From positions 1 to 22,077 of the IMG/VR virus record IMGVR_UViG_3300042889_000777: a stretch of DNA of 22,077 nt; one strand, written 5' to 3'. Position 1 is the first letter of the stretch. Each line of letters opens with the position of its first letter. The notes under the pieces were generated by a model. The model did not search any database. It saw only the letters and a list, made by a program, of their open reading frames with translations, and was not told the DNA's origin. The position numbers and the translations under genes are program-made. Positions 19,013 through 22,077 of the stretch are shown in pieces. Origin of the DNA: a virus.

Positions 19013-19947
19013 TGGAATTCGCAGTCCATCATAATTTCTGTCAGACAGGCCATGAGATTAACTTCATGGTCAGCCACGAATGCTGCCTGATACTGATATT
19101 TAGCCAGGATCAGAACAAGCTGCGGAACAGAAGCCTTGGTGAGGTATTCGCTGGCAGTATCGTACAATGTGCGGAAGATGGCAACAGAGTCTCCATCAGT
19201 ATTCTCTGCAACCCATTTACGAGCATCGGTAAAGCCTTTATCCTTGAGGTTCTTGACGAGCCCCTTGATAGATGCTTCTTGGATGTTGGCAAGAAGACCA
19301 GAGTCAATCTTACCAGTAGCAGAGTAGCGTTGAAGCTCGTTGATAACACGACGCCAATCGGGGTAGTGCTTCTTGAGCAGCTCTGCTACTACAGCCTTGT
19401 CGTAGTCAATACCCTGTTCGTTAAGGATAGTGATGAGACGCTTCATCATCTGAGCTGCTAGATCGGGAAGGTCCTTCTTCGAGATCTTAAAGTCAATAAC
19501 CGAACAACGAGAATGGAGGGGCTCGATGATACGGTTCTTGAAGTTACAGGTCAGAATAAAACCACAGTTCTTCGAAAACTCTTCCATAAAGTTACGAAGG
19601 GCTGGCTGTGTGGAGTTGGCATTTAAGTAGTCAGCCTCATCGAGAATGACATACTTCCGTCCACCTGTAAACGAGACAGACGACGCGAAACGTTGAATAT
19701 CGTTTCGTAGGGTATCGATGTTGCCATTCATCGATCCGTTAATGATAATGTAATCACATCCAAGCTCCTCGAGCATAGCACGAGCAACTGTGGTCTTACC
19801 ACAACCGGCAGAGCCAGACAAGAGGAGATTAGGGATGTTCTTTTGATCAACAAATTGCTGGAACGTAGCCTTCAATTCAGCTGGAAGGATAGTGTCAGCA
19901 ATAGTCTTAGGACGATACTTCTCGACCCAGAGGAATTCCTCACGCAT
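19009..19947 (-). CDS. 44: Clamp loader large subunit gp44 (AAA+ ATPase)
   Basis: gp44 is the ATPase of the sliding-clamp loader. The 312 aa (T4: 319) include the N-terminal LWVEKYRPKTIADTILP, Walker A GSAGCGKTT, Walker B KYVILDEADYL, a sensor-1 region (FILTCNFKNRIIEPLHSRCS) with the SRC motif that supplies the arginine finger, and a helical C-terminal domain. GGAGA lies seven bases before the ATG. The order clamp, gp44, gp62, RegA is that of T4. Confidence 0.97.
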   Translation of the reverse strand: MREEFLWVEKYRPKTIADTILPAELKATFQQFVDQKNIPNLLLSGSAGCGKTTVARAMLEELGCDYIIINGSMNGNIDTLRNDIQRFASSVSFTGGRKYVILDEADYLNANSTQPALRNFMEEFSKNCGFILTCNFKNRIIEPLHSRCSVIDFKISKKDLPDLAAQMMKRLITILNEQGIDYDKAVVAELLKKHYPDWRRVINELQRYSATGKIDSGLLANIQEASIKGLVKNLKDKGFTDARKWVAENTDGDSVAIFRTLYDTASEYLTKASVPQLVLILAKYQYQAAFVADHEVNLMACLTEIMMDCEFQ

Positions 19948-19967
19948 AATATAGTCTCCATCATAAT

Positions 19968-20000
19968 AAAAACGTCTGTTACGAACTATGTTCTACAGAC
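19968..20000 (-). terminator. Terminator-like hairpin between gp45 and gp44
   Basis: GTCTGT/ACAGAC (six pairs) encloses an inner GAAC-ATA-GTTC stem. On the minus strand the hairpin is followed by C/G and five T. It may lower gp44 output relative to the clamp (partial terminator) or mark an mRNA processing site. It ends about 20 bases before the gp44 start. Confidence 0.5.
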
Positions 20001-20032
20001 TCTAGTAAGCACAGGACTTACCAGCGACTCAC

Positions 20033-20692
20033 TTAACCTTCGTAGGTCGAAGTGTGTTCTACAGCGATCCAGTATTCAATATCAACTCCCTTGAAGTGTG
20101 ATAGTCCCCGAGAGGAGATCTGGACCTCGTAGTCACCAGGCATCAGCTTAATGTTTTCTGCAAGAAAGATCAACTTAAACTTCTTGTCAGTCTTGCCTAC
20201 TTCTACTCGGTATGTAGATTCAGATGGATTCTTTGCGTTGTGGGTTTCGAAGTACATAGTTTCTCCGTCACCCGTGACTGCTAACTGAGGAGTCCCAATT
20301 ACTGCTAGTGCCTTCATTAGACGAGAGAACTCATCACTTTTCAATGTAAACTGAACTTCCGGAGAGGGAAGGTCTACATCTTTAGATGGTGGTTCAACAA
20401 CCAAGGAAAGATCAGCTAGCATGTAATTCATTCTACGCCCACCTTCTCTGATCTCTAGAACCTGAGAGCTGGCAGATAGTTCGGGATCTTCGAACAGAGT
20501 CAACGCACCAAGTAGGTTAGGTAGGTCGAAGATCGCAAACGATGATTCGAATTCAGTCTCAACGGTGGCACGAGCCATCACCGATTTAGTCGGTGACAGC
20601 GTCGTGAGTCGAGTACCAGGCTTGAATACAATAGACTGGTTGATAGTCGAAAAATTACGTAGAATTTGTAGGGTTCGTGCATTAAACTTCAT
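20033..20692 (-). CDS. 45: Sliding clamp gp45
   Basis: gp45 is the trimeric ring that tethers the DNA polymerase and, in T4, activates late transcription. The 219 aa (T4: 228) match the family: KFNARTLQILRNFSTINQSI, VETEFESSFAIFDLPNLLGA, EVQFTLKSDEFSRLMKALAV and the C-terminal ISSRGLSHFKGVDIEYWIAV. The start MKFNARTL at 20692 has only a weak ribosome-binding site, as often seen for RegA-controlled genes. Its presence supports use of the TATAAATA boxes found in the window. Confidence 0.96.
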   Translation of the reverse strand: MKFNARTLQILRNFSTINQSIVFKPGTRLTTLSPTKSVMARATVETEFESSFAIFDLPNLLGALTLFEDPELSASSQVLEIREGGRRMNYMLADLSLVVEPPSKDVDLPSPEVQFTLKSDEFSRLMKALAVIGTPQLAVTGDGETMYFETHNAKNPSESTYRVEVGKTDKKFKLIFLAENIKLMPGDYEVQISSRGLSHFKGVDIEYWIAVEHTSTYEG

Positions 20693-20737
20693 TTGTTTGG
20701 TCTTTCATAATAAACAATTCATAAATCCAAGACAGAC

Positions 20738-21709
20738 TTACTTACCTTTTCTCTGGCTCTGAATCTGCTTGACATCAGCAGTGGCTGCAGCTCCGATCTG
20801 AGCAAGGTCAGCAAGCGACCCTCCAAATACATACATGCCTACGTGCTGAAGTTGCATCCATGGGCAGAGAAAGACTTTCAGATCAATGTTACGTGCCCAC
20901 TGGCAGAACATATAGTCTTCAGACAGATACCGCTTTGAATAATCCCTCGAACCGTTATTAGGGTCAACAACAAAGTTCAGAATTTCTTCATGGGATGCTT
21001 CGGGCTTGTCTTCCAAGAACTTCTTGAGTTCGAAGTTAATGTTTGTACGCTTATGGTCAATGGGCGTATCAAAGTATGCCATAATCTCCCGTGTACCATC
21101 GAAGTGTTCTGTGCGAACATGGTCGGGCTTGTATGACTGCTGAGGATAGGCCTCAGCCATCTTCTCGAATGTCTTGCGTCGAATCATCATGAAGCCAGTA
21201 CCAGCTTCCATAACTTCAACAGGTTGATTCAATGGAATTGAGGTGGCACCGCCTGTTGGATTGAAGACATAGTCGCCTACGAACTTCTCTAGATTGCCTG
21301 GATTCTCATCTGCGAATCCTTTATCAACAGCAGTCTTAATCTTTTCCCATGAGATACACTTCTTAGGATACGGTCCAGCAAGAATATCAAACGGCGAGTC
21401 ATCATCTTGAAGAGCAAGCATTGCAATGACATCGTTAGCATTAAAGCCAATGTCGGAATCGATGAAGATCATATGAGAGTCGCCACTGCGCATAAATTCA
21501 TCAGCACAGTAGTTACGAGCCCGAGTAATCAAAGACTCGTTGAACAGGAAGTAGAACCTAACTTGAATACCATAATGAGTACACAATGCCGAGAGATCGG
21601 CGACGGATCGTGCGAACATACCAGCACACTGGCCACCGTACATTGGAGCAGCCACAAATAGCTTACGCTCACGGAGCTTTTCTACTGGAACTTTAATTTC
21701 AAGACTCAT
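20738..21709 (-). CDS. GT-A-like glycosyltransferase
   Basis: This is a 323-aa protein with a GT-A nucleotide-sugar-binding fold: a first strand KLFVAAPMYGG, then FARSVADLSALC, an ARNYCADEFMRS helix, and MIFIDSDIGFNANDVIAML with the metal-binding Asp-Ser-Asp (DxD) motif. Later segments include the GAGTGF-like EAGTGFMMIRRKTFEKMAEA and a WMQLQHVGMYVFGG end, seen in phage glycosyltransferases. It could transfer sugars to phage DNA, capsid or host surface polymers; the acceptor is unknown. AAGGAAG lies seven bases before the ATG. It stands between the deaminase-like gene and the clamp. Confidence 0.75.
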   Translation of the reverse strand: MSLEIKVPVEKLRERKLFVAAPMYGGQCAGMFARSVADLSALCTHYGIQVRFYFLFNESLITRARNYCADEFMRSGDSHMIFIDSDIGFNANDVIAMLALQDDDSPFDILAGPYPKKCISWEKIKTAVDKGFADENPGNLEKFVGDYVFNPTGGATSIPLNQPVEVMEAGTGFMMIRRKTFEKMAEAYPQQSYKPDHVRTEHFDGTREIMAYFDTPIDHKRTNINFELKKFLEDKPEASHEEILNFVVDPNNGSRDYSKRYLSEDYMFCQWARNIDLKVFLCPWMQLQHVGMYVFGGSLADLAQIGAAATADVKQIQSQRKGK

Positions 21710-21711
21710 AA

Positions 21712-22077
21712 TTATACTTCCTTTTTAGGACGACCGCGGCCGCGCTTTTCTTGTGTTGTGTCTTCGTACTTCTTGTCGTGCTCTTTGCCGATGCCATATG
21801 ATCCGTCATACTTCGATAGAGCCTCTGAATCGAATGAGAGATACTGCCCAATGCGTGTTCCCGGCTTGATCTTCATAGGACCGCACGTGACATGCATTAC
21901 GCCAGCCATAACACCATGATAACCACTATCATAAAGACCGGAAGTAAGAAACACGCCATTACGGTTAAGGGTGGAGCGAGTAATGACCCAACCAGCCTCA
22001 CCTTCTCCAACTTCGATAACGTTTTCCATAACGACTTCATAGTGACCCTCGACGAGAGTATAATAGCCATCAGCTCC
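21712..22077 (-). CDS. dCTP deaminase/dUTPase-family protein (N-terminus outside window)
   Basis: The frame is open to the window edge; an internal ATG at 22029 is not the true start, because the codons before it (GADGYYTLVEGHYEVVMEN) continue the fold. Family motifs are GWVITRSTLNRNGVFLT (the R-S-x-L-x-R-x-G motif), YDSGYHGVMAG (the D-x-G-Y-x-G motif) and IKPGTRIGQYLSF. The family deaminates dCTP or hydrolyses dUTP and lowers dUTP levels. The C-terminus carries an AT-hook-like basic tail, KRGRGRPKKEV, which could bind DNA and is unusual for such an enzyme. Which reaction it performs cannot be told from this part. Confidence 0.8.
   Translation of the reverse strand, partial: GADGYYTLVEGHYEVVMENVIEVGEGEAGWVITRSTLNRNGVFLTSGLYDSGYHGVMAGVMHVTCGPMKIKPGTRIGQYLSFDSEALSKYDGSYGIGKEHDKKYEDTTQEKRGRGRPKKEV

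Noticed and set aside
20941-20969. TTGACC-17-GATTAT promoter-like pair inside the glycosyltransferase gene
   Set aside because: It matches the promoter family by spacing, but it lies deep in coding sequence, about 250 bases from the next start, and lacks the T-rich core and the TATAT extension of the other copies.
1-22077. CRISPR array, insertion sequence, integrase or attachment site
   Set aside because: No regularly spaced repeats, transposase or integrase frames, or terminal direct repeats next to the tRNA genes were seen.

Overview
The window is a piece of a T4-like tailed-phage (myovirus) genome. Every gene I can support lies on the minus strand, genes are packed with start/stop overlaps, and the right end carries the T4-type replication module in order: sliding clamp gp45, clamp loader gp44 and gp62, and the translational repressor RegA. 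Two tRNA genes, an ATP-dependent DNA ligase, two exact TATAAATA late-promoter boxes and a family of TTGACC-17 bp-TATAAG-like promoters fit the same picture. Signal peptides, a lipobox and an outer-membrane barrel point to a Gram-negative host. The mix of auxiliary genes suggests a marine, non-cyanobacterial (perhaps alphaproteobacterial) host, but that is inference.

Layout in transcription order (high to low coordinates). 22077-20738: end of a dCTP deaminase/dUTPase-like gene and a GT-A-like glycosyltransferase. 20692-18041: gp45, gp44, a small zinc-ribbon protein, gp62 and RegA. 17980-16823: PurT, a purine-synthesis enzyme. 16819-14952: small unknown genes, tRNA-Arg(TCT), a peroxiredoxin, tRNA(CAT) and a small membrane protein. 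14920-14195: a self-contained unit with a late box, a sigma70-like promoter, a 5' stem-loop, an outer-membrane beta-barrel gene and a strong terminator. 14184-12565: an unknown gene and the DNA ligase, closed by a long hairpin. 12530-5278: a late-promoter-led operon of two paralogous one-helix membrane proteins, CsgF, CsgG, a curlin-repeat protein, a FecR-domain protein, a secreted protein with a C-terminal curlin-repeat region, and a CHASE2-class III adenylate cyclase. 5273-2500: promoter-led small genes, then an SprT-like protease, a small protein, a heme oxygenase and a ferredoxin-dependent bilin reductase. 2483-1: small promoter-led genes, several of them membrane proteins and two not longer than 39 residues, ending in the start of a cytidylyltransferase-like gene.

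Two systems stand out. The first is an apparently complete curli-like secretion and display cassette (pore CsgG, accessory CsgF, two curlin-repeat substrates) in one operon with a FecR-domain protein and an adenylate cyclase whose sensor domain faces the periplasm. This suggests a phage programme that both remodels the surface of the infected cell and raises cAMP late in infection. The second is a heme-to-bilin pathway (heme oxygenase plus a PcyA/PebS/PcyX-type reductase) in a phage that shows no photosynthesis genes here. PurT and the peroxiredoxin add to the picture of a phage that reworks host metabolism. A perfect 16-bp inverted repeat in the leader of one small gene (1854-1928) can form competing structures and has no assigned function.
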